The notes under the pieces are model-generated. The model searched no databases. It worked only from the letters and a program-made list of their open reading frames with translations, and was not told where the DNA came from. A DNA stretch of 51,896 nucleotides from an uncultured Clostridia bacterium (GTDB lineage Bacteria; Bacillota; Clostridia; Saccharofermentanales; Saccharofermentanaceae), in assembly GCA_947167045.1 (NCBI GenBank), contig CAMVGO010000013.1:1-51896 (forward strand). The letters are read 5' to 3'. A program made the translations under genes and the position numbers. Positions 35,491 to 43,970 of this stretch are shown here, piece by piece. Numbering within the stretch: position 1 is the stretch's first letter; every line of letters starts with the position of its first letter.

Positions 35491-36726
35491 ATGGGTGGAA
35501 ATAAAGTAGTAACCTTCCTGAGAAAATACATGATGCTTATCGCTACTGTCATAGTAGTCATAATCTTCTATTTCCTGACTGGCGGCAGGTCATTATTACC
35601 TCAGAATATCAACAACGTAATCTCACAGAATGCATACGTTTTCGTACTCGGAACAGGTATGCTCCTCTGTATCTTGACAGGTGGTAACATCGACCTTTCA
35701 GTAGGTTCTGTCGTCTGTCTCGCAGGCGGTGTCGGCGCCATCATCATGGAAGCAAACCTTCCCTGGCCCCTCGCTGTAATCGCAATGCTCCTCATGGGAC
35801 TTCTGGTCGGTGCATGGCACGGCTACTGGATCGCATTTATAAAGGTTCCGCCTTTCATCGCAACCCTTGTCGGCATGCTGGCATTCAGAGGACTCGCGAA
35901 CATCATAATGAAGGGTTACGCTTATCAGATCAGTGATAAGACATTCCTTAACATATTCGGCGGAGGCGACAGCTGCTATATTCCTGATTTCCTCGCCGGA
36001 GTCGGACCTGCAACATCATTCAACAAGACATGTATGTGTGTAGCGATCCTCATTGCAGTAGGTTATACGGTATTCACGTTTATTAACCGCACGAGACTGA
36101 TCAATCAGGGCTACAAGGTAGATTCGCTTATAAGCGTCATAGTCAAGACGGTTCTCATCGATGCAGTAGTTATCTGGATCGGAAATAAGCTCGCAAACTA
36201 CAAGGGTATCCCCACGGTTCTCATCTGGATCGCCCTCGTACTCGGCGTATTCGCTTACATCACATCCAAGACCACACTCGGACGTAACCTCTATGCTGTC
36301 GGCGGTAACGAGAAGGCAACAAGACTTTCCGGTATCAACACAAAGATGGTAATGTTCAGTGCATACACATTCATGGGACTTCTCGCTGGTTTCGCAGGCG
36401 TCCTCAACATCGCAAGACTCATGGGTTCACAGCCTACTTACGGTCTCGGTTATGAGATGGATGCGATCGCAGCATGCTTCATCGGCGGCGCTTCCGCATA
36501 CGGCGGAACAGGTTCCATCGGCGGTGTTATCATCGGTGCTGCTCTCTGCGGTATTATCAACCAGGGCATGGTCATCGCGAACACACCTCCTAACTATCAG
36601 ACGGTAGTCAAGGGTCTGGTTCTCCTCATCGCAGTCCTCTTCGACGTCATCATGCAGATGCGCAGAAAGGGTGCCAAGAAGACTGCCGCAACAGAAGCTG
36701 CAGATAAGGGAGGTGCTAAAGCATGA
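35491..36726 (+). CDS. mmsB: Sugar ABC transporter permease 1 (MmsB/XylH type)
   Basis: 411 residues with about ten membrane helices. Family stretches are LTGGNIDLSVGS, IPTVLIWIALVLG, LYAVGGNEKATRLSGIN and FIGGASAYGGTGSIGG. The start is 3 bp after the ATPase stop. Its C-terminal tail (RRKGAKKTAATEAADKGGAKA) is longer than that of the second permease. Forms the membrane channel, possibly as a heterodimer with the next protein. Confidence 0.94.
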   Translation: MGGNKVVTFLRKYMMLIATVIVVIIFYFLTGGRSLLPQNINNVISQNAYVFVLGTGMLLCILTGGNIDLSVGSVVCLAGGVGAIIMEANLPWPLAVIAMLLMGLLVGAWHGYWIAFIKVPPFIATLVGMLAFRGLANIIMKGYAYQISDKTFLNIFGGGDSCYIPDFLAGVGPATSFNKTCMCVAILIAVGYTVFTFINRTRLINQGYKVDSLISVIVKTVLIDAVVIWIGNKLANYKGIPTVLIWIALVLGVFAYITSKTTLGRNLYAVGGNEKATRLSGINTKMVMFSAYTFMGLLAGFAGVLNIARLMGSQPTYGLGYEMDAIAACFIGGASAYGGTGSIGGVIIGAALCGIINQGMVIANTPPNYQTVVKGLVLLIAVLFDVIMQMRRKGAKKTAATEAADKGGAKA

Positions 36727-37898
36727 ACACGTTCAGCATAAAGAATGTTCTTAAAAAGAACGTAATGACCATAGCACTTATCGTAATCTACGTCTTCTTT
36801 ACGATAATGACCGGCGGTAACATGTTCACTCCCTCGAACGTTACATCGCTCATCGAACAGAACGCATACGTATTCATCCTCGGTGTCGGTATGCTCATGT
36901 GCATGCTCACCGGCGGTAACATCGACCTTTCCGTTGGTTCCTTCGTATGCTTCATGGGTGCGATCGCAGGTGTTCTTTCCGTCATCAAGCACGTCAACAC
37001 ACCTCTCACTCTCATCCTCGTTGTAGTAGTAGGCGTTATCTACGGTGCCATCTTAGGTTTCCTCATCGCATACCTCAGGATACCTCCGTGGATTGCAACC
37101 CTCGCAGGTTATCTCGCATTCAGAGGTCTCGGTACCCAGATCCTCATCTCTGTATCCGATACCAGCGCCATCTCAAACTTCCCGCCCGAACTCCTCGGCA
37201 TCTTCTCCGGAAGGATCTTCGAGTCGGCGTGGGGCACGCTCAACATCCCCTGCATCGTCCTCGGTGTTATCGGTGCTGCAGCTGTTGTCTATATCAACAT
37301 CTCCACCCGTGCCAACAAGGTCAAGAAGGGATATCAGGCAGATCCTCTCGGATTCGTTATCGGAAAGAGCGTTCTTGAAGTAGCGGTAATCCTTATCCTT
37401 GCTTACCAGCTCGCAATGGACGGCGGCATCCCGGTAGTTCTCATCTGGATCATCGCAGTTCTCGTCATCTACGGAATCATCACAGAGAAGACGACCATCG
37501 GACGTCATTTCATGACTGTCGGCGGAAACGCAGAGACAGCAAGACTTTCAGGTATCAACAATAAGCTCGTCATGTTCTGCGCTTACCTCAACATGGCAGT
37601 CCTTACGGTTCTTGCCTCACTCATCGTTACTGCAAGATTCGGTTCGGCAAACTCCTTTGCAGGACAGAACTTCGAAATGGACGCGATCGCAGCTTGTATC
37701 GTCGGCGGTGTTTCCGCATACGGCGGTTCAGGAACGGTCATGGGAATGGTAATCGGTGCCGCCCTCATCGGTGTCATCAACCAGGGCATGTCCCTGATGT
37801 CCATCGACCAGGACTGGATCAAGATCGTTAAAGGCGCGGTACTCCTTGCCGCAGTAGTCTTCGACATCCTTTCCAAGAAAGGAAACAAGAGACAGTAA
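36723..37898 (+). CDS. Sugar ABC transporter permease 2 (MmsB/XylH type)
   Basis: 391 residues, a paralogue of the preceding permease (shared LTGGNIDLSVGS, VVLIWIIAVLVIYGI, GNAETARLSGINNK, VGGVSAYGGSGT). It starts inside the first permease gene (ATGA overlap), so the two are translationally coupled. Most importers of this family use one permease gene; a tandem pair suggests a heterodimeric channel after duplication. It ends the operon; a GC-rich hairpin follows at 37979. Confidence 0.93.
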   Translation: MNTFSIKNVLKKNVMTIALIVIYVFFTIMTGGNMFTPSNVTSLIEQNAYVFILGVGMLMCMLTGGNIDLSVGSFVCFMGAIAGVLSVIKHVNTPLTLILVVVVGVIYGAILGFLIAYLRIPPWIATLAGYLAFRGLGTQILISVSDTSAISNFPPELLGIFSGRIFESAWGTLNIPCIVLGVIGAAAVVYINISTRANKVKKGYQADPLGFVIGKSVLEVAVILILAYQLAMDGGIPVVLIWIIAVLVIYGIITEKTTIGRHFMTVGGNAETARLSGINNKLVMFCAYLNMAVLTVLASLIVTARFGSANSFAGQNFEMDAIAACIVGGVSAYGGSGTVMGMVIGAALIGVINQGMSLMSIDQDWIKIVKGAVLLAAVVFDILSKKGNKRQ

Positions 37899-37978
37899 CA
37901 GAGAAGAGAAGTAATAAACAGTTCTTTTCATAATACTGTTTTCCGGTCACCCGAATACCCGGAATGCACTTTACCTCC

Positions 37979-38006
37979 AGCCGCCGCGAGTCCCCTTGCG
38001 GCGGTT
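37979..38006 (+). terminator. Hairpin at the end of the importer operon
   Basis: CCGCCGC (37981-37987) pairs with GCGGCGG (37998-38004), extended by A-T and G-T pairs, with a 10-nt loop. It is followed by a weakly T-containing stretch (TTACTTATT), so it is a modest terminator. The remaining 38007-38170 is strongly AT-rich and shows no gene. Confidence 0.6.
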
Positions 38007-38175
38007 ACTTATTGCAAGGAATTTTCATTTTTGAAAAATAACGTTATGCGTTTTGATTTTTCTCTTTCTGTATGATCGAAAAGAATCAAGAAATGACGTT
38101 TTTCTGATTTTTTGCCCCCCACAAAATAAGAAAAAATCAAAATTATCAAGACTGAGATTTAACAATCAGTATTAA

Positions 38176-38223
38176 CGAAAAATTGAGACTAGTCTCACGA
38201 CCACCGTATAGTCTCAATTTTCG
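38176..38223. repeat. Inverted repeat with overlapping palindrome before the nuclease-like gene
   Basis: CGAAAAATTGAGACTA (38176-38191) is complementary, apart from one bulged A, to TAGTCTCAATTTTCG (38209-38223). The left arm runs into a perfect 12-bp palindrome GAGACTAGTCTC (38185-38196), so the half-site TAGTCTC occurs twice in direct order 19 bp apart and once inverted. This looks like a binding array for a regulator of the gene at 38309, or like the edge of an inserted block. Confidence 0.65.
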
Positions 38224-38308
38224 GGGTAAAAATCGCTTGAAGCGTAATTTGTACACATTTCTTGTTGGCAAGGTCATATAATCTCATCACAAGAAGGGAG
38301 GTGAACAT

Positions 38309-39097
38309 ATGGCTATCAACATCAGAAAAGATCTTAATGTCAGATATAGATTGTTGCAGAAAAGCATTGAGGAAATAGAGAAGAAATTGGCACATTCTTC
38401 TGAAGGTAGGATAAATGTCAGAGAAGAACATGGCAACTCATATTACTATTTGTTTGAAAACAAAACATACGTGAAATATCTGACATCAGAAGACAGTGAG
38501 ATCATTGCAGAGTTACTTCAAAAGAATTATCTCAAGAAAGTTTTGCAAGCAATGAAACAGGAACTGATTGCAATAGAGAAGATGCAGAAGATATATCCCG
38601 AAAAACTTGCAGAGGACGTATTTGATCAACTGTCGGATGGCCGGAAAGCTTATACAAAGCCTATTGTGTCAGCGGATGATTCATATGCACAAAAATGGAT
38701 GGATACTCCATATGTACACAAGCTTTTTAAAAAGGGTTCACCGGAATTCTATACAGCCAAAGGTGAACGTGTCAGATCAAAGTCTGAAGTCATCATTGCC
38801 GACAGGCTGAGAGCTAATGGTATTCCATACAGATACGAATGTCCGTTGAAAGTGGGGAAGAAGATAATCCATCCTGACTTTACTATCCTAAGAATGAGCG
38901 ACAGAAGGATTCTTTATCATGAACATTGCGGGAAACTGGGTGATCACGAGTATACAGAAGAAATGTTGACCAGAGCCAACGATTACAGTCAGGAAGGTAT
39001 CATTTTGGGAGACAGATTGTTTTATACATTTGAATCAGATACTACGCCTCTTAATGTAAAGCTGGTTGATATGATAATCAACACTCACTACAGATGA
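38309..39097 (+). CDS. Accessory PD-(D/E)XK-like nuclease-fold protein
   Basis: 262 residues, no signal peptide. The N-terminal half is helical and coiled-coil prone (RYRLLQKSIEEIEKKLAH). The C-terminal half has the restriction-endonuclease-like pattern RSKSEVIIADRLRANGIPYR, then HPDFTI and YHEHCG, which correspond to the E, D and ExK-type motifs; the third has histidine where lysine is usual (EHCGKL). Proteins like this are scattered in clostridial genomes and their targets are not known. Start with GGGAGG upstream. The gene is much more AT-rich than its neighbours and lies between inverted repeats, which suggests horizontal acquisition. Confidence 0.8.
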   Translation: MAINIRKDLNVRYRLLQKSIEEIEKKLAHSSEGRINVREEHGNSYYYLFENKTYVKYLTSEDSEIIAELLQKNYLKKVLQAMKQELIAIEKMQKIYPEKLAEDVFDQLSDGRKAYTKPIVSADDSYAQKWMDTPYVHKLFKKGSPEFYTAKGERVRSKSEVIIADRLRANGIPYRYECPLKVGKKIIHPDFTILRMSDRRILYHEHCGKLGDHEYTEEMLTRANDYSQEGIILGDRLFYTFESDTTPLNVKLVDMIINTHYR

Positions 39098-39194
39098 ATA
39101 AATGATTTATAACCCATTTAGCTGCTGTATTTTGGTCTTCATATTACAAACCGGGCATCCTAGATGCATGGAGGGACTTGCCCCTCTTGAGCAC

Positions 39195-39280
39195 AAAAAA
39201 GCACCTGCTATGCAGGCGGTCAAGGGGACCTTCAGGTCAGCTTCAGGCGGCCCTTGACGGCCGGTAATGAGCAGGAGCTA
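39195..39280 (-). terminator. Nested-hairpin terminator of the phosphatase operon
   Basis: On the minus strand the arms AGCTCCTGCT (39279-39270) and AGCAGGTGCT (39209-39200) pair with one mismatch, and T residues follow (39199-39195). Inside lie GTCAAGGG/CCCTTGAC (39219-39226 and 39251-39258) and GACC/GGTC. CCTGC-ATA-GCAGG (39216-39204) offers a competing short terminator stem. Sequence and layout match the first hairpin of the IS tail at 1501-1580. Confidence 0.75.
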
Positions 39281-39285
39281 TAGTT

Positions 39286-41025
39286 TTATTCTTCTTTCTG
39301 TGTTCCGTTGTAAGTGAAGCTCAGCATCGTAAGATCGTCGAACTGTTCCGCGTCTTTTACGAAATCTCCGACTGATGCCCTGACGTTCTTTATCAGACCT
39401 TCGGCTGACGTATCAGGATCGCTGTTGAGGGCCACGAGGATGCGGTCTGTTCCGAACATCTTGTTTTCTTTGTTGTTTGCTTCGGGAACGCCGTCTGTGT
39501 ATACGAAAATCCTGTCACCGGGTTTCAGATCGACGGTGTATTCCTTGTACTTGCTTCCGGGCATTCCGCCTATTACGAAACCGTGCTTGTCCTTGTAGAG
39601 TTCGAACGGTCTGCCTTCCTGCTTTAATATCGGATATTCGTGTCCGGCGTTTGCGGCTGTGAGCTTTCCCGTGGAGATCTCAAGGATGCCGACCCATGCC
39701 GTGACGAACATGTCGACATTGTTATTCGTGCTTAAAGCCTCGTTTGTCTTCATGAGGATGTCTGCAGCCGACTGGCCGAGCATTGCGCAGCTCTGAAGGA
39801 TCGTCTTGGAGATCATCATGAAGAGGGCCGCGGGAATGCCTTTGCCGGATACGTCCGCTATTACGAGGCAGAGGTGGTCATTGTCGATCAGGAAGAAATC
39901 GTAGAAGTCACCGCCGACTTCCCTTGCAGGTTCCATCGTTGCGAAGATGTCGAATTCAGTCCTGTCGGGGAAGGGAGGGAAGATATGGGGGAGCATTGCC
40001 GACTGGATGGCGGTGGCAAGCGAGAGCTCGGTTCCGATACGCTCTTTTTCGGCGATTATCTTTGTGAGGTTTGCCTCGTACTCGGAGAGGTCATGCTCCA
40101 TGTCCTTCATCGTGACGGCGAGGTTCTCGAGCTCGTCCTTTGTGTGGATGTTGAGGTCTGAGAAGTGCTCTTTGTTATCAATGCCTTCCTGTCTGTCCTT
40201 GACGTAATTCTGGGAAGCTTCGGCTATCTTGTTGATAGGTTCGACAAGCTTTGTCTTTATGAGTTTTGTCTGGAACCATGCGAGAAGGAAGGTTATGACA
40301 AGGAATACGACGGTAAGCTGGAAGGAGAGGTTTCCCATGCCTACGATAATGTTATGTATCGAGATGTCAACGAACATGAACGATACAAGGCTTCCGTCGG
40401 CTTTATCGTTGATGGGGACTGCGACCGTGCAAAGAAGCCCGTATTTCTCAGTGTTGTCAAAGTAGTATAGTGTCTCGTCTTCCGTGCCGTTCAGGAGTTT
40501 TTGCATGCCTTTGACGTTGGCGGGTTCCCAATCGCCCGGCATCTGCTTTGTCTCCGGATTCTTGTCGGTGTCGACCATGTAGACGATCGCGTTGTTTTCG
40601 GGATCGAACATTCCGACATATATGTAAGCTATCTCGTCGTATGTTCCGACATTATCGAGCATGTGTACCAGAACATCGTAAAGACCGCCCTTTTCCATGT
40701 CCTGGTGTTCAAAGAACGCCCTGTATTCCGGCGTGCCGATCTTGGCGCGGTCTTCATCGCTCAGGCCGTTATAGATATTCATGATGCTGCGCGAAAAACT
40801 TACGACATCAGAACCGTGCATTGCCGACGAGCGGGCCTGGATCGCAGCGGCATGGGCAATCTCGATGTATTTTTTCGTGAAGGAATATGCGTAGAACGAC
40901 AGGGCCACCAGCTGGATTATAAGGCCGAAGAGTATGCAGCTTACGACTGTGGAACGGACGGTCTTAGCCGAGAGGGAATGACGCCTCTTCTCCCGGTCTG
41001 ACATTTTCTTTATGTTGTTGCTCAT
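39286..41025 (-). CDS. Membrane RsbU/SpoIIE-type serine phosphatase
   Basis: 579 residues. Two membrane helices (about 26-48 and 232-252) enclose an extracytoplasmic domain of the size of a Cache sensor; a HAMP-like linker with coiled coil (about 255-345) leads to a PP2C phosphatase (about 350-575). Metal and catalytic motifs are present: EVGGDFYDFF, IADVSGKGIPAALFM, NAGHEYP, YTDGVPEA and DDLTM. Such enzymes dephosphorylate a STAS anti-anti-sigma factor in a partner-switch. No STAS protein is encoded here, but the gene upstream in the same operon (21 bp away) carries an RsbW-like kinase domain. AGAGG precedes the start. Confidence 0.92.
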   Translation of the reverse strand: MSNNIKKMSDREKRRHSLSAKTVRSTVVSCILFGLIIQLVALSFYAYSFTKKYIEIAHAAAIQARSSAMHGSDVVSFSRSIMNIYNGLSDEDRAKIGTPEYRAFFEHQDMEKGGLYDVLVHMLDNVGTYDEIAYIYVGMFDPENNAIVYMVDTDKNPETKQMPGDWEPANVKGMQKLLNGTEDETLYYFDNTEKYGLLCTVAVPINDKADGSLVSFMFVDISIHNIIVGMGNLSFQLTVVFLVITFLLAWFQTKLIKTKLVEPINKIAEASQNYVKDRQEGIDNKEHFSDLNIHTKDELENLAVTMKDMEHDLSEYEANLTKIIAEKERIGTELSLATAIQSAMLPHIFPPFPDRTEFDIFATMEPAREVGGDFYDFFLIDNDHLCLVIADVSGKGIPAALFMMISKTILQSCAMLGQSAADILMKTNEALSTNNNVDMFVTAWVGILEISTGKLTAANAGHEYPILKQEGRPFELYKDKHGFVIGGMPGSKYKEYTVDLKPGDRIFVYTDGVPEANNKENKMFGTDRILVALNSDPDTSAEGLIKNVRASVGDFVKDAEQFDDLTMLSFTYNGTQKEE

Positions 41026-41046
41026 TTAAGACACCTCTTTAAAAGG

Positions 41047-42765
41047 TTATTCCAGATTTTTAACTATCGTGAGATTGTTGCAGCCGTCGATGAATCTGTA
41101 GCGGATGTCATCCATGTACTGCTTGATGAGGAAGATGCCCAGGCCGCCGATCTGGCGCTCCTCGCCGGGGAGCGTGACATCGGGATCCTCTTTCGCGAGC
41201 GGATCGTAAGGGATGCCTGAGTCGATGAACGTGATTAGGACCTGTGATCTGTCTTCGCTGAGGCCGATCTCGATCACGACGTCACCCGTTCCGGGCGCAT
41301 AAGCATAGAGTGCGACGTTGACGAACAGCTCCTCCACCGCGAGATCGATCTGCATCTGCTTCTTCATCGGGCATTCGACTTCCTCCAAATAACCGTCGAT
41401 GAAAGCAAGGACCTCTTCCAGGTTCTCTTTCTTTGCCTCTATCTCTATCTTCTTCATATCCGTATACCTCACTGTCTTGCGCCAGGCGTTGCTCTTGATG
41501 AAACTCTTAAGTATCTTCGCGTCTATCTTGCCCTTCTTTGCCATGTCTTCAAGTATCTTGAAGGCCTGCTCCGGTGACATCGGCGGCTTATAAGGCCGGT
41601 CGTCTGCCGTAAGAGCATCGTAAATGTCTATTATCGTAAGAAGCCTCGTCTCCCAGGGGATCTCGTCTCCCGAGAGCTTTTTGGGATAACCCGTGCCGTC
41701 GAGATATTCGTGGTGCGCGGATGCCCAGGCGGGAACGTTCTTATAGTCACCGACGAATTCCATCTTTGACAGGAGCTTTGCAGTCAGCGAGGCATGCGAT
41801 TCGATGATGTGCCGCTCTTCGGCGGTGAGGGTTCCCCTGGCGACTGTTATCGCCTCGAGTTCTTCGGGTGAGAAAAGGGGAGTGGTGCCGCCGTCGGATG
41901 TCATGAGATCAACGTCCGCAACGGATTTAAGCTGTTCTATCGTTTCCTCATCGAGTACGGGTGCGGTATTTGCCGAGATTATCAGCTTTTCGAGCCTGCC
42001 GAGGCGGGCGAGTTCCTTTTCGCCCTCATCCCTGGTCTTCTCGCCTGAAAGGATGCGGTTCTTTATCATGAGACGCGCGATCTCGAGCTTTGTCATGACG
42101 GTGACGAGATGCGCGCCGAGCCTTGTGGCTTTATCCATTACCTCTTGGGGGATCAGGAGCTTGCCTATGTCGTGGAGCCAGACGCTCATGAGAAGAGGCC
42201 CGGTGTTCCTGGAGGTGTTCTTTGCAAGTTCGCCGTGTGACGACAGCCAGTCGAGATAGGCCTCGGCGTACCTGACCATGTTCTTTGTGTGGTTTGCGTT
42301 GTATGCCGATTTTTCTTCGACTGCGGTTACCATGACCTCAACGAAGGAATTCATGAGAGCGGTTATCTGCGTGGCAAGGCTCTTGTTCCTGATGATGAGG
42401 TTTGTGACCTCTGTCTGGTCGGAAACTACCACGACGAGGTTTGTCTCTTCGTTGCCTGCGGTAATGAAAGTCGTGGTCACCTTAAGATGTTTCAGCTGCT
42501 TGCCGTCGGTGAACGTGACGGTCTTCGAGACCTTTTTCTTAAGGTAGATAGCGTCCAGGAGCAGCTCGAAAAAGTCATCGTTGCCTTCGATCTCGGTCAT
42601 GAGTCCTGCGATCGTTTTGCCGATGATGTTGTCAGATTTGATGCCCAGCATGTCGCAGGCAGAGTCATTACAGGTCTCGATCCTGCTGTCGAACCCGATA
42701 ACGATCACTCCGTCGGAGAGATTCTCGATGATATTCTGATAGATGAGCGCTTTTTCGTCGTCCAT
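41047..42765 (-). CDS. PAS - HD-GYP - RsbW-like ATPase fusion protein
   Basis: 572 residues, no membrane helix. PAS domain about 8-120 (NIIENLSDGVIVIGFDSRIE region), then an HD-GYP domain (about 135-435) with the metal set HTKNMVRYAE, WLHDIGKL and HHEYLDGTGYP, the canonical signature of cyclic-di-GMP phosphodiesterases. The last 130 residues are an HATPase_c_2 domain of anti-sigma kinase type (DLAVEELFVNVALYAY, FIDSGIPYDP, GLGIFLIKQYMDD). It thus unites second-messenger breakdown with a partner-switch kinase. About 70 residues separate HDIGK from the usual later HD-GYP motifs by an insert rich in charged residues. First gene of the operon with the phosphatase. Confidence 0.9.
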   Translation of the reverse strand: MDDEKALIYQNIIENLSDGVIVIGFDSRIETCNDSACDMLGIKSDNIIGKTIAGLMTEIEGNDDFFELLLDAIYLKKKVSKTVTFTDGKQLKHLKVTTTFITAGNEETNLVVVVSDQTEVTNLIIRNKSLATQITALMNSFVEVMVTAVEEKSAYNANHTKNMVRYAEAYLDWLSSHGELAKNTSRNTGPLLMSVWLHDIGKLLIPQEVMDKATRLGAHLVTVMTKLEIARLMIKNRILSGEKTRDEGEKELARLGRLEKLIISANTAPVLDEETIEQLKSVADVDLMTSDGGTTPLFSPEELEAITVARGTLTAEERHIIESHASLTAKLLSKMEFVGDYKNVPAWASAHHEYLDGTGYPKKLSGDEIPWETRLLTIIDIYDALTADDRPYKPPMSPEQAFKILEDMAKKGKIDAKILKSFIKSNAWRKTVRYTDMKKIEIEAKKENLEEVLAFIDGYLEEVECPMKKQMQIDLAVEELFVNVALYAYAPGTGDVVIEIGLSEDRSQVLITFIDSGIPYDPLAKEDPDVTLPGEERQIGGLGIFLIKQYMDDIRYRFIDGCNNLTIVKNLE

Positions 42766-42810
42766 AAAACACCACTTTATGACGTCAGCCGTGAAACAAT
42801 GCCTCTTATA

Positions 42811-42839
42811 ATTTTAATGTATGCAGGCCGATTATTGAA
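42811..42839 (-). promoter_or_regulatory. Possible promoter of the HD-GYP/phosphatase operon
   Basis: On the minus strand TTCAAT (42839-42834) and TAAAAT (42816-42811) are separated by 17 bp, about 46 bp before the start codon. A TATAAG lies slightly downstream as an alternative -10. Confidence 0.45.
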
Positions 42840-42932
42840 TATGCTCTTTTCGGCGGGCTGATCAGACGGAAAGAACAAACATTTAATCGTTGATAAAGAT
42901 TATGTGAATTTTGCCCGAAAAGATAAGATTTT

Positions 42933-42962
42933 TTGACTGTCCTATATTAAAATAAATATATA
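42933..42962 (+). promoter_or_regulatory. Probable promoter of the cNMP-binding protein gene
   Basis: TTGACT at 42933-42938 and TATATA at 42957-42962, 18 bp apart in an AT-rich stretch, 27 bp before the ATG. It is divergent from the HD-GYP operon; the 220-bp gap holds nothing else recognised. Confidence 0.65.
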
Positions 42963-42988
42963 TTAGATTGACGAAAGGGGTCTCTTTT

Positions 42989-43891
42989 ATGAGTACACAG
43001 AAACAGTTCAAAAAGGGTGAAGTTATATTCAAGCAGGGCGATCTGGGCAACAGCTTTTTCAAGATCATCGAAGGAAGCGTTGAAGTCATCGTGAACTACG
43101 GCGAAGACGACGAGCGCTCACTGACCATCCTCAATCCCGGCGAGTTCTTCGGCGAGATGGCTGCGATCGAATCCTATCCCAGGAGCACGACCATCGTTGC
43201 CAAGGAAGATGTAAGCACGGAAGAGATCTCGAGCGACGAGCTTGAAACCTTCTTTGCAGAGAATCCCGATATGATCTACGCTATCATGAAGCATCTCGGA
43301 GTCAGGATCAAGGAGCTGTCCGCAGAGTATGACATCCTTGCCGGTGTCTTAAAGGAAGTCCGCGCTGCCCAGGACAAGAAGAGCGATTCCATCTTCTCCA
43401 AGATCAAGAAGTATATCGACTACTATTCTTCCGGCAAGAACAACATCGAGAAGCCTTCCGCAGAAGCTCTCCGCGAGGCATCTGCAGGACTTAAGGACCA
43501 GAAGGCTGCAGCCATCGAGACTTATGACAAGGGCACGATCATCTTCAAGGAAGGCGAGACCGGCAAGTGTATGTACATCGTTTACGGCGGTGTTGTCGGC
43601 ATCTACAGCAATTTCGGCAGCGACAGACAGAACAAGCTCACGGATCTTTATCCGGTATCCTTCTTCGGCGAGATGGGCATGATCGCAGACGAGCCCAGGA
43701 GCGCAACGGCTGTTTCCGAAGAAGACGGCACATATGTCGAGATCGTACGTCCCGAAGGACTCGAGCAGCTCTTCAAGGATACTCCGGTCAAGGTCGAGAT
43801 GATCTTAAAGCATCTTTCTTACCGTCTGAGAAAGCTTACTTACGACTACCTTTCAGCCTGCAAGGAGATCAACGATCTTTACAACAGCTGA
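42989..43891 (+). CDS. Protein with two cyclic-nucleotide-binding domains
   Basis: 300 residues from ATG 42989 (GAAAGGGG upstream; a TTG at 42968 is less likely). Two CRP-type beta-roll domains, about 5-120 and 185-298, each with the phosphate-binding cassette (FFGEMAAIESYPRSTTI and FFGEMGMIADEPRSATA), where E and R contact the cyclic nucleotide. A helical charged linker joins them. There is no DNA-binding domain, so it is not a transcription factor but a nucleotide sensor that probably acts through protein contacts. Directly downstream is a nucleotide cyclase that could supply its ligand. Confidence 0.92.
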   Translation: MSTQKQFKKGEVIFKQGDLGNSFFKIIEGSVEVIVNYGEDDERSLTILNPGEFFGEMAAIESYPRSTTIVAKEDVSTEEISSDELETFFAENPDMIYAIMKHLGVRIKELSAEYDILAGVLKEVRAAQDKKSDSIFSKIKKYIDYYSSGKNNIEKPSAEALREASAGLKDQKAAAIETYDKGTIIFKEGETGKCMYIVYGGVVGIYSNFGSDRQNKLTDLYPVSFFGEMGMIADEPRSATAVSEEDGTYVEIVRPEGLEQLFKDTPVKVEMILKHLSYRLRKLTYDYLSACKEINDLYNS

Positions 43892-43900
43892 TAAGGATTT

Positions 43901-43953
43901 CTGTCAGATACTGCTGACAGGGTGATTGCGGTAAGACCGGGATGATCTCCCGG
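43901..43953 (+). other. Two hairpins between sensor and cyclase genes
   Basis: CTGTCAG/CTGACAG (43901-43907 with 43914-43920) and CCGGGA/TCCCGG (43937-43942 with 43948-43953) fill most of the 79-bp gap. Neither is followed by a T-run. They may reduce read-through or set different expression levels for the two genes. Confidence 0.55.
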
Positions 43954-43970
43954 CCGGATGGAGAGGCGTC

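Noticed and set aside
39098..39285. Remnant of a second insertion sequence
   Set aside because: It shares the hairpin with the IS tail, but no transposase fragment, terminal repeat or target duplication is visible.
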